Shown piece after piece: positions 42,060 through 50,169 of a stretch of DNA of 64,000 nt. Made by a program: the position numbers and the translations under genes. Source of the DNA: CBDCYS01 sp965224215. Lineage in GTDB: Bacteria; Acidobacteriota; Terriglobia; Bryobacterales; UBA6623. Location: NCBI GenBank assembly GCA_965224215.1, contig CBDCYS010000043.1, forward strand, positions 62,001 to 126,000, read 5' to 3'. The notes under the pieces are model-generated. The model made no database searches and was not told the DNA's origin. It saw only the letters and a list, made by a program, of their open reading frames with translations. The stretch's first letter is position 1, and every line of letters starts with the position of its first letter.

Positions 42060-43316
42060 ATGAATGAGCTAAACAAGACTTTGATCTTTTGCGCGGCCGC
42101 CGCCGTGCTTAGCGCGGCTTCGGTCTTCGTCGATCCGGGAACGATTACACCGGAGATCTTCGACGATCAAGGCGAACCTTTTTTCGCCGGGTTCAGCGAC
42201 GCCTTGGCGCCCAAAGTCATCGAAATCATCGATTACAGCGAAGCCACCGCGACCGCCCGCCCGCTCAAAGTCGAATTCAAGGACAACAAGTGGACGATCC
42301 CGTCACACCATAACTACCCGGCCGATGCCGAAGACCGGCTGGCCAAGACCTCGGCGGCGCTGATGGAGCTGCGCCGGGACATCACGGTTTCCGACCGCAT
42401 CGAGGACCACTCCGAATACGGCGTCGTCGATCCGCTTGACCAAAAAGTGACCAGCCTCGCCGGGCGCGGCAAACGCGTCACGCTACGCGACGAAAATAGC
42501 GACGTCCTGGCGGATTTTGTCGTGGGAAGGACGGTGCCAGGCAAGCCCGGCTATCGTTACATGCGGGTGCCCAGCCAGCGCCGTACCTATGCCGTGAAGA
42601 CCGACGCCGATGTCTCAGTCGAATTCAACGACTGGATCGAGACGGACCTGCTGAAACTGGCGACCGCGGACATCCGCAAGATCTCTATCAACAGTTACTC
42701 CATCAACGAACGAAGAGGAATCCTGGAGAACGTCGAGAAGTTAACCCTCACGAAAAAGGCAGACAAGTGGATCATGAGCGGGCGCGGCACTCCCAAGGAA
42801 AGTAAGACGGACGCGCTCGCCAGCGCCCTCGACAATTTGCGAATCGTCGATGTTCAGCCGAAGCCAGCCAATCTCACTCGTGACCTCAAGACACGGCAAG
42901 GCATTCAGCTCTCGATGGACTCCGTCATGTCGTTGCGCCAAAAAGGCTTCTTCATGACGAACAACGGACAACTGTTTTCAAACGAGGGAGAGATCATCGT
43001 CGATACCGCCAACGGATTGCAATACACCCTGCGGTTTGGCGAAATCGCATCCGGGGGCCCCGGCGCTTCTGGAAGCGGGGAAACCACTGAGGACGAACCG
43101 GAAGCAGCGGAAGATGTGCGCCGCTACCTCTTCATCACGGTCAACCACAGCGACGCCCGCGCCAAGCAATACACCGAGGAAGGCAAAGAGCCCGACGAGA
43201 AAGGCAAAGACCTTGCGCTCGAGCTGCAGAACCGCTTTGCCGACTGGTATTACGTCATCTCCGGAGCCGACTTCAGCAACCTGCGCCCCCGCCGGCGTGA
43301 CCTGATAAGCGGCTAG
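42060..43316 (+). CDS. DUF4340-domain protein, partner of the Gld-type ABC transporter
   Basis: 418 aa from ATG 42060; TTG 42036 would add 8 residues but lies inside the previous gene. An N-terminal membrane anchor (TLIFCAAAAVLSAASVFVDP) is followed by an extracytoplasmic domain with DUF4340 features: VEFKDNKWTIPSHHNYPADA, GRGKRVTLRDENSDVLADFV, GKPGYRYMRVPSQRRTYAV and DWIETDLLKLATADIRKISI. The C-terminus ends FADWYYVISGADFSNLRP. This gene regularly follows gldG-like genes and probably works with the transporter in the envelope. Confidence 0.83.
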   Translation: MNELNKTLIFCAAAAVLSAASVFVDPGTITPEIFDDQGEPFFAGFSDALAPKVIEIIDYSEATATARPLKVEFKDNKWTIPSHHNYPADAEDRLAKTSAALMELRRDITVSDRIEDHSEYGVVDPLDQKVTSLAGRGKRVTLRDENSDVLADFVVGRTVPGKPGYRYMRVPSQRRTYAVKTDADVSVEFNDWIETDLLKLATADIRKISINSYSINERRGILENVEKLTLTKKADKWIMSGRGTPKESKTDALASALDNLRIVDVQPKPANLTRDLKTRQGIQLSMDSVMSLRQKGFFMTNNGQLFSNEGEIIVDTANGLQYTLRFGEIASGGPGASGSGETTEDEPEAAEDVRRYLFITVNHSDARAKQYTEEGKEPDEKGKDLALELQNRFADWYYVISGADFSNLRPRRRDLISG

Positions 43317-43318
43317 CC

Positions 43319-43999
43319 GTCAGTGCCTGTGGCGAAAGGTCGGTCACCCTTTGCTCGCTTTGACGAATCAGACAGCAAGCCATCTTGACGCCGCCGGCGC
43401 TTGGGCCCCCGCTTCGCCTTTGCCTTCGACCGGGGCGCTTCGTGGGTGCTCGTCTGGCCACCGGCCTCTTCTTGCTCCATAGCTGCGATCTTTCTGTCCA
43501 CGAACCGGCGAAAGAAGGTTCGGTAAATCCAACAAAGGGGACCCAAATACAAGTGGCGTGTTCGGAAGTAGTTCCTTCCAAGACGTTCGCACCACTTTTC
43601 AGCTGCTGACTCCTCGCCCCGACCTATTGAGCCAACAGTAGCATTCAGATGGTGGCCGACCTCGTGGAAAAGAATTGGAGCGAATAGCACTTCCCGCATT
43701 ACTGGAACCCTTAGGACCCACTGTGGCCAATCAGGGATGATATTGTCGACGTTGATTTCGATCCAGGGCTTCTCGTTTGCCGGCTGCCCGTAGTAGAAGC
43801 CGCGACAATCACGCAGATCATACTTTCGGTCCCCGTAGCACGTGGTCTTTCCTCAGCGGACAGCACCTGCATTTGTCAGGACCACCGACTCAAGCCCCGA
43901 TATATAGTGCTTTGGAAGGCTGGAGAGGAGCTTCTCGATGGTGCGCCGAACGCCCCTCGGCGGTAGATAATCCTTGTACCCTTCGACCACGGGGATCAT
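43319..43999 (-). pseudogene. HExxH metalloprotease-like gene with in-frame TGA
   Basis: Reading from ATG 43999: MIPVVEGYKDYLPPRGVRRT ... LPKHYISGLESVVLTNAGAV, then TGA at 43855-43853, then the same frame continues GKTTCYGDRKYDLRDCRGF, KPWIEINVDNIIPDWPQW and LFAPILFHEVGHHLNATVG with zinc motif HEVGH, and ends in a basic tail (SKAKAKRGPKRRRRQDG). The stop lies in an Arg-rich segment of the family as I recall it, where CGA to TGA is a single change. It is likely a nonsense mutation giving a dead gene; recoding is less likely. Confidence 0.7.
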
Positions 44000-44180
44000 G
44001 GCTTCGGGTAGTATCTTTTCAAGGCCGCCAAATGCCGTTGGTTCGCCACGCCCCGATTCTACTCGAGTGGGGTGGTTGATGGAAGGGGCCATCCGTGAAC
44101 CCGGCGGGCAGTTGTACAATGCTCGTTGCGATAGGTCAGGCTCAGCTCTACGTGAGCGAGAGCGACAAGAGGAGAAGTCC

Positions 44181-44618
44181 ATGGCGAAGCGAAAGGTAAG
44201 ACTCGTGCGGCCTGGTGACGAGCAGACCACATGGCGAGGAGCCGGGGATGAGTACCGCATGCTGACGACGGGCGAAGATACTGCCGGCGACTACTTCATC
44301 ATGGAAGCGATTGTTCCTCCGGGAGGCGGGCTGACACCGCACATCCAGACTCGCGAAGAAGAAGCCTTTTACGTACTGGAAGGTGAGATCGTCTTTCGAG
44401 CTGACGGCGAGCGAATCGTCGCTCAGACGGGCGCTTACCTGAACATCCCCCGTGATGTTCCGCATTACTTCAAGAACGAATCGGCTACGACGGCTCGCAT
44501 GTTGATATTTTTTGCCCCCGCCGGGATTGAGGGGATGTTCGACAAGATGGCCGCCGACCCGGATAACTACCAGGCTGCGGGCAAAGAGTTTGGTGTTGAG
44601 TTCGTGGACGAGGCTTGA
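44181..44618 (+). CDS. Cupin-domain protein
   Basis: 145 aa, start supported by AGAGGAG 7-8 nt upstream. The cupin barrel is complete: VPPGGGLTPHIQTREEEAFY and VLEGEIVFRADGER (motif 1 with His and two Glu), then GAYLNIPRDVPHYFKNES (motif 2 His). The tail (GIEGMFDKMAADPDNYQAAG) resembles quercetin-dioxygenase-like cupins of soil bacteria. Cytosolic. It lies 18 bp before arsC, possibly cotranscribed. Confidence 0.82.
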   Translation: MAKRKVRLVRPGDEQTTWRGAGDEYRMLTTGEDTAGDYFIMEAIVPPGGGLTPHIQTREEEAFYVLEGEIVFRADGERIVAQTGAYLNIPRDVPHYFKNESATTARMLIFFAPAGIEGMFDKMAADPDNYQAAGKEFGVEFVDEA

Positions 44619-44636
44619 TGGAATTCTGATTACCCC

Positions 44637-45083
44637 ATGACCAAACCCAAAGTCCTCTTCCTCTGCACGGGAAACTCTTGCCGCAGCCAAATGGCCGAGG
44701 GCCTGTTGCACAATTGGGCCGGCGACCGCTTCGAGGCGGCCAGCGCCGGGACCCGCCCAGCCGGCCTCAACCCGCTGGCAGTCAGAGCCATGGCCGAGAT
44801 CGGCATCGACATTTCGTCCCAGAAATCAAAGCATATCGACTCGCTAACCGATCAGCAGTTCACCCACGTCATCACGGTCTGTGATAACGCCCGCGAGGCC
44901 TGCCCCACCTTCCCCGCAACAACGCAAACTCTCCATTGGAGTTTCGAAGACCCCGCCGACGCCCAAGGCGCCGACGAGGAGCGGATGAAGGTTTTCACGC
45001 GGGTCCGCAACGAGATCGACGAGAAGGTCGGTGAGCTTGTACGAGCTAGACCGACAGCCTTTGAGACCGGCCGCCACGCGTGA
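44637..45083 (+). CDS. arsC: Thioredoxin-coupled arsenate reductase
   Basis: 148 aa. The low-molecular-weight phosphatase-like fold starts VLFLCTGNSCRSQMAEG with nucleophile Cys10 in C-x5-R. Cys82 and Cys89 (VITVCDNAREACP) match the relay cysteines of the thioredoxin-linked ArsC type, so the full redox cascade is present. It reduces arsenate to arsenite in the cytosol. No arsR, acr3 or arsB neighbour is seen. Confidence 0.92.
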   Translation: MTKPKVLFLCTGNSCRSQMAEGLLHNWAGDRFEAASAGTRPAGLNPLAVRAMAEIGIDISSQKSKHIDSLTDQQFTHVITVCDNAREACPTFPATTQTLHWSFEDPADAQGADEERMKVFTRVRNEIDEKVGELVRARPTAFETGRHA

Positions 45084-45348
45084 GTGGGCGGTTGGCTCGA
45101 ACGATTGATCCGCTCACAACAACGACTCGCCCGCGGTCTTGGCTCCGATGGCCTCGACTCGACGGTCATCCCCGAGAGTTCGGCGACGAATCACCAAACA
45201 AACCGCATTCCCCCACACCCGAATCCGCCACCCAGAGCCGCGCCGGAGGGTTCCGCTATCTCCACAAAAATTCCAACCGCCCAACTTGAGTCACGGATTT
45301 GAGAGAACATGAACCCCATTGTTATCAACAAACTTGTCTGTTCGGGAC

Positions 45349-45376
45349 TTGACATACACGAATGTGCCGCTATGCT
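45349..45376 (+). promoter_or_regulatory. Promoter of the repeat unit, copy 2
   Basis: TTGACA (45349-45354), 16-bp spacer, TATGCT (45371-45376), about 117 nt before the small ORF, leaving a leader of around 110 nt. Confidence 0.6.
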
Positions 45377-45492
45377 GAGAGCGGTGAAATGATCGACCTG
45401 CAAAACGATCGTTCACGGCGCCATTCACAGACGCCCGTTCGCGAAAGCAATGAAAACGTGAGTTGGCTCTGAAGGGCAAAAAACGGGATATC

Positions 45493-45600
45493 ATGAAAAT
45501 ATCTGCAAAATCCTGCAATCGAGGTTGTCGGTTCACTGAAATAAAAGAACTTGCGAATTTCTTCGAAGCCTACACCAAGGCGCGCAGGATCAACAGTTAA
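45493..45600 (+). CDS. 35-aa small ORF of the dispersed repeat, copy 2
   Basis: MKISAKSCNRGCRFTEIKEL followed by ANFFEAYTKARRINS and TAA. Same length and frame as the copy at 21256. A weak GGGA lies 7 nt before the ATG. Unknown function. Confidence 0.45.
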   Translation: MKISAKSCNRGCRFTEIKELANFFEAYTKARRINS

Positions 45601-45650
45601 CGCGTATAGTAGTCGCGAAAAACAAGAAAGCCGCTAAGAAAGACACGAAA

Positions 45651-46048
45651 CGCAGTTGTTGCCGAACTCCGTAACGCAGGGCTCGTAAGAGACCTGCGCC
45701 TTGAGTTTGGCCTTTCGGACATGGAGCAATCTCTCAGCGTGCTACGTCGGCCCGGAGCGCTGAGGTAGCAGACGGGTCGGACAGAGGCGTGGACGGAAGT
45801 CCACGGTAGGCGTGGACGCAACTCCACGCCGCCGCAGGTCTCTTAGGAGCCTTGCGCTACAGGTGTTCAAAACGCTTTCGAGTCAACCAGAGTCCTTCCG
45901 GACGGATCTGGATCGGACCAGGCGAGCCACATAGCGGCCCCCGCTACCGTTGCGGGGCAAGTTTCGATAACATTGACAATGCGATTATGCTAAGACCATG
46001 CGACTATGCTAAGCAAAGATTGGCTAGGCGAAACAAATAGGGGAAGCC
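45651..46048. repeat. Non-coding stretch with palindromes
   Basis: Two neighbouring hairpins near 45785-45832 (CGTGGACGGAAGTCCACG and GGCGTGGACGCAACTCCACGCC). The first is identical to a hairpin at 13835-13852. Two near-copies of ATGCTAAG follow at about 45987 and 46004. No gene recognised. Confidence 0.5.
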
Positions 46049-46408
46049 ATAAAAAAAATCATACTGACCGCGCTAACGTCGTCCGCGCTCACACTCTGTG
46101 TTGTCTACCTGACAGCCGCACCCGCCGAAGTATCCAAAAAAATCATCCTGGAAAACGACCGAGTCGCCGTGACCGAGCGATCAATCCCGGCTGGCGGCGT
46201 CCGGGTCACCTATGAGCGACCCACCGACCAGGTCATCGTCTTCCTCAACGATACGAAGTACGAGCGCATCGACCCGAAGACTGGTGAAAAGATTGAACGC
46301 AGCCGCAAGGCGGGCGACACCATCTGGCACTTCAAGGGAGAATCAGCTCCGAAACTCGTTAATATCGACGACGAGCCTTTCCGTTCGCTGATCATCGCGC
46401 TGAAATAG
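46049..46408 (+). CDS. Small exported cupin-like protein with apparent ATA start
   Basis: The frame begins at ATA 46049, 5 nt after AGGGGA, and reads KKIILTALTSSALTLCVVYL (a signal peptide), then EVSKKIILENDRVAVTERSI, PTDQVIVFLNDTKYERIDP and AGDTIWHFKGESAPKLVNID. The domain resembles small acidobacterial cupin-like proteins. No ATG, GTG or TTG exists in frame before GTG 46169, which would delete the signal peptide and first strands. Either ATA is used, or the start was lost by ATG to ATA mutation. It abuts the next gene. Confidence 0.6.
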   Translation: MKKIILTALTSSALTLCVVYLTAAPAEVSKKIILENDRVAVTERSIPAGGVRVTYERPTDQVIVFLNDTKYERIDPKTGEKIERSRKAGDTIWHFKGESAPKLVNIDDEPFRSLIIALK

Positions 46409-46473
46409 TGGCGTCTCGTGGGCCTGTTTGGCTGCCCCTCGTCCAACCTAGGAACAATGTTAGGAGCATAAAA

Positions 46474-49047
46474 ATGAGAAAAGAGAACGCTGCGTCTCAC
46501 AGCCCGGACCAGAGAACGCCGGTCCTGAAGGTTGGCGATCGAATCCCGTTTCTCGGGACGCGGCCGTTAGCCGCTACTTTGGTATTGCTGGCCGCGGCCT
46601 GCAGCCGTGACTCATCCGGGCCCGTCGCGATTCGGCTCGTAGATCAATTTCGACCCGAGCTGGTCACCGGAGCGCCGACCCGCGTCAACGCGCCCCAACA
46701 CGTCGCTTGGAATTTCGGCGAGCCATCGGGGAGGGGAAACGCAGCATCCTCGGCCGCAGCGAATCTGGGCTGGAAAGCAGGACACGGCATCAGCGGCCTG
46801 CGCGTCCGTGACGGCCGTCTGGTCGGCCGCACCACGAATAGCGCTCCGATTCTCTACGTTGAGCAAGAGAACCCAGGAGACGGCCGCGACCTGCTGCATT
46901 CGATCGAATTGCGATTGCGAGTCGACAAGGGGACCAACCTTGGCCTGGCGGGCGGTCGATCTGATCAAGGCGTCCAGGGACTTATCGAAAGACAGCAGTC
47001 GCGCGACTGGCCGATGTCGAGCCCGGTTGTTGCGGGCAACGAGATGCAGACAATCACTGTCCGGCCGCAACGTTCGGTTGTCATGTCGGGAGTCCACAAG
47101 GTCTTACTTCAGCCAACGGATGTCGCCGGGGCTGAGTTCGAAATCGAGTCCATCCGGGTCATCTCACAAGGCGAGCATCTCGCCCGCGTTCCCTCCGGAA
47201 TCGGCTGGCACGGCTTGTCGGAAATCTATCGTGAGACGCTTGTTTCGCGCTCCCCCGAAGTTGTCACGATCGATGTCGATTTGCCGCGGCACCCCTGGCT
47301 CGACCTGAACGTGGGAACGGTCGAGGATGGCCCGGTTCGTTTCCGGCTGACCGCATCGGAGTCGGGCTCGGGTTCGGAAGGAGACCTGCTGCTTGAGCGT
47401 ACCGTCACCGTGCCGCATCGCTGGGAGCCGGTTCCCGTCGATCTTTCCAGCTACGCCGGGCAAACCGTCGCCCTGACTTTTTCACTCGATATGGAGCAGG
47501 AAGGCTCGATTGGCTTCTGGGGCAGCCCGGTGATCCGAAACCGCGGCGGTACGCCTGCCGCGAGTCAGTCGCCCGATTCAATGGCCGCCAAGCTCGGCTC
47601 CGGGAAGCCGCCGCGAGGCGTTATCGTCATGATGGCCGACACCCTGCGAAAGGACCATCTGGACTTCTACGGCCATGAGCGCGAGACGTCCCCGCAATTG
47701 AGCAAGCTGGCATCTCAGGGAGTCACGTTCCTCGACAACGTTTCGCCAGCCACGTGGACAAAGGCTTCGGCGCCTTCGATGATGACGTCCCTCTATCCAC
47801 TGACCCACCGTGTGCGCAAGTCCTCCGACCGGCTGCCGGCTGCGGCAAAGACACTGGCGGAAGTCTACCGCGACGCCGGCTACGCCACGGTGTCATTCGC
47901 GTCCAATGCCTTTACTGGAAAGTACACCAATCTGCATCAAGGTTATGAAGAACTCCACGAGCGTGGCTCGATCGATGACCAGGGCTATAGAAGCAAGACC
48001 GCGCGGAGCTATGCGGACCAGCTTGGAGTCTGGCTGGAGGCGCACCCCGACACGCCTTTCTTCATCTTCTTCCACGCGTTCGACCCGCATGACCCGTATG
48101 AGCCCTATCGCCCATATGACACTCTATGGGGCGACCCCGCCGGCAAAGAGTCCCACGACGCCGAAAAGGAAAAGGCCCGCCCGCTGATCGAATCCGCTGA
48201 CATTCGGCGCATGGGCAAGGTGACCGAAAGATCTCTCGTCAAAGCCGGGGTGGATGCGGAGGCATTCGCGAAATTCGACAAAGACTGGTATGACGGTTCG
48301 ATCCGCGGTATGGACGCCGAGTTCGGCCGCGTGCTCGAACGTCTGCGCAGCCTGGGGCTGGAAGACACAACGCTGGTCGCCTTCATCAGTGATCACGGGG
48401 AGGAGTTCTTTGACCACGGCCGCACCTTTCACGGCAGCGGGGTTTACAGCGAGCTGACGAACGTCCCGCTCGTGCTGCGCTATCCCAGCGTGATTCCTGC
48501 TGGAGTTTCGGTCAGCGAGACAGTCAGCAGCACCGACTTGATGCCGACCCTGCTGGAGCTGAGTCACTTGGCGGGGCCCGAAGGCATGGCAGGCCAGAGT
48601 CTGGTCCCATTGCTGGCGGGGGCTGCTGGCGCTCGCGCGGGTGCGGACGCTGATGAAGGAAACGGCGATCAGGCAGAGTTCGGCATCGTTCATGCCGCCC
48701 AATCAGCCGGGGGCTGGACCAGCCAACCGGCGTTTTCCGAGAGGGCGACCTTCCATCCGCCCGAAGGCGAAGAGGCCTATTCCATTGTCAAGGACGGCTG
48801 GAAGTTGATCCACAATACTCAGGGCTACACCGACCGGCCCGAGTTCGAGCTCTTTGAGAGGGCGAAGGATCCGCTGGACCAGACGAACGTCGCCGAGCAT
48901 CACCCCGACCTCGTCAAGCAGCTCACCGAAGAGCTAACGGTCTGGCGCAAATCGGCCGAGGAGCAGGCGTTGCCTGAAGCCGATTCGACCGAGGGGCTCT
49001 CCGACGATGAGCTGCGGCGGCTGCGCAGTCTGGGGTATATCCAGTAG
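46474..49047 (+). CDS. Sulfatase-like lipoprotein with N-terminal beta domain, 857 aa
   Basis: The start ATG 46474 follows TTAGGAG. Lipobox in PLAATLVLLAAACSRDS. Residues about 40-380 are a beta-sandwich-like region (VIDVDLPRHPWLDLNVGTVE, SSYAGQTVALTFSLDMEQEG). From about 390: RGVIVMMADTLRKDHLDFYG (metal Asp pair), PATWTKASAPSMMTSLYPLT at the nucleophile position, FHAFDPHDPYEPYRPYD, and TTLVAFISDHGEEFFDHGRT (metal site). The nucleophile segment has Ser-Ala-Pro-Ser but no following Arg, unlike active C/S-x-P-S-R sulfatases; it may be a phosphodiesterase- or transferase-like relative. Outer, membrane-anchored protein. Confidence 0.82.
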   Translation: MRKENAASHSPDQRTPVLKVGDRIPFLGTRPLAATLVLLAAACSRDSSGPVAIRLVDQFRPELVTGAPTRVNAPQHVAWNFGEPSGRGNAASSAAANLGWKAGHGISGLRVRDGRLVGRTTNSAPILYVEQENPGDGRDLLHSIELRLRVDKGTNLGLAGGRSDQGVQGLIERQQSRDWPMSSPVVAGNEMQTITVRPQRSVVMSGVHKVLLQPTDVAGAEFEIESIRVISQGEHLARVPSGIGWHGLSEIYRETLVSRSPEVVTIDVDLPRHPWLDLNVGTVEDGPVRFRLTASESGSGSEGDLLLERTVTVPHRWEPVPVDLSSYAGQTVALTFSLDMEQEGSIGFWGSPVIRNRGGTPAASQSPDSMAAKLGSGKPPRGVIVMMADTLRKDHLDFYGHERETSPQLSKLASQGVTFLDNVSPATWTKASAPSMMTSLYPLTHRVRKSSDRLPAAAKTLAEVYRDAGYATVSFASNAFTGKYTNLHQGYEELHERGSIDDQGYRSKTARSYADQLGVWLEAHPDTPFFIFFHAFDPHDPYEPYRPYDTLWGDPAGKESHDAEKEKARPLIESADIRRMGKVTERSLVKAGVDAEAFAKFDKDWYDGSIRGMDAEFGRVLERLRSLGLEDTTLVAFISDHGEEFFDHGRTFHGSGVYSELTNVPLVLRYPSVIPAGVSVSETVSSTDLMPTLLELSHLAGPEGMAGQSLVPLLAGAAGARAGADADEGNGDQAEFGIVHAAQSAGGWTSQPAFSERATFHPPEGEEAYSIVKDGWKLIHNTQGYTDRPEFELFERAKDPLDQTNVAEHHPDLVKQLTEELTVWRKSAEEQALPEADSTEGLSDDELRRLRSLGYIQ

Positions 49048-49194
49048 GGGTGATCTCGGTCAACGAGACTGAGGCTGATCGGTAAGCAGCGATTTTTTCT
49101 GAGTCGCGGAGTCTTCGTCTACGCTGCGAGGGAGGTCGAGCAGGTTTATGAGCTACGATGCCATCCAACTCGCATTAAACGAATTGAATGAATT

Positions 49195-49620
49195 ATGATC
49201 AATCATCTGCCCGACGAATGGGCGGCAATCTCGGAACAGGGCGCGTCGCTTCCTCGCGCCAGCGGTGGCTGGTCACGCAAACAAATCGCGGGTCACCTCA
49301 TCGACTCGGCGACTGTGAATCATCAGCGCTTCATTCGCGCTTTAGCCGGCGAGGACAATTTCAATCTTCTTTACGCCCAGGAAGAATGGGTCGCCTTGAA
49401 CGGCTACCAGCATCGTGAATGGAAGGAACTACTCTGCCTTTGGGAAGCAATCAACCGGCATTTACTGACTGTGTGTCGTCAGATCCGAAGCGATCAGTCG
49501 GAGCTGATCTGTGGACATGGCGGCGACACCACCCCATGGACGCTAGCCTACCGTGTGCCGGACTATGTCGAGCACCTCAAGATGCACGTCGAGCAGATGC
49601 GCCGAGGACCCTGGCAGTAA
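49195..49620 (+). CDS. DinB-family protein
   Basis: 141 aa. Four-helix DinB/YfiT-like fold with the three metal-ligand regions: SRKQIAGHLIDSATVNHQRF, a middle helix, and PDYVEHLKMHVEQM. Probably a thiol-dependent transferase or related enzyme; function unassigned. Single gene 147 bp after the sulfatase-like gene. Confidence 0.8.
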   Translation: MINHLPDEWAAISEQGASLPRASGGWSRKQIAGHLIDSATVNHQRFIRALAGEDNFNLLYAQEEWVALNGYQHREWKELLCLWEAINRHLLTVCRQIRSDQSELICGHGGDTTPWTLAYRVPDYVEHLKMHVEQMRRGPWQ

Positions 49621-50169
49621 GCGTGTACCGCTAGGGCCGCTTCGTCGGAGGACTGTCGCACGTTCCTGTTGTGGGGGCGCCTTGGGAGCACACAAGAAAA
49701 GCGCGTGGCTCTGGCATCGCGGCTCTGTAAAGGCTACGGCGCAACATGTGAGGCTATCCTTTTGCTGTCACAGCACCGGGACTCACGCTGTTCGGGGTTG
49801 ACTAGCCGGTCAGGGAAGCGGCTTCACGCGAATGTTCTTGTAATAAACCGTGCTTCCCGGATCGTGCCCTTGCAGCGCAAACGTACCGCTGCTGAGTTTC
49901 CGGAGTGGGAAGTTCTGCCCGTTGGCGGGATCGATCAGGCCCGGCCAATCAGCCGGTTCGGTCCACTCGACGGCGGTCTTGCCGTCGACCTTGATCGTTA
50001 CTTTCTTGCCTTGTACGATGATGTGTTCAGTGAACCACTCGCCGTCGCCGGCAGGCACCTCAGTGGTGTCGGAAACGGCGTAGAGGCTGCCGGTCTTGCG
50101 GTGATCTTTGTCGTAGGTGTTGTTGACCTGGACTTCGAACCCTTTGTCGGGCCAACCCGTCTCTTGGTA

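Larger units (their letters stand above)
45235..45650 (+). repeat. Dispersed repeat unit, copy 2 (uninterrupted)
   Basis: Aligns with 18890-19174 plus 21253-21400. It contains a promoter (45349-45376), a GTTCAC-rich stretch and the 35-codon ORF (45493-45600). Similarity drifts but key blocks are exact (ATTGTTATCAACAAA, CTATGCTGAGAGCGGTGAAAT, ATGAAAATATCTGCAAAATC). It shows the ancestral order of copy 1. Confidence 0.7.

Noticed and set aside
43853..43855. Selenocysteine codon
   Set aside because: A single TGA in an Arg-rich segment, with no SECIS-like hairpin noticed and no selenoprotein family resemblance, is better explained as a nonsense mutation; kept only as an observation.
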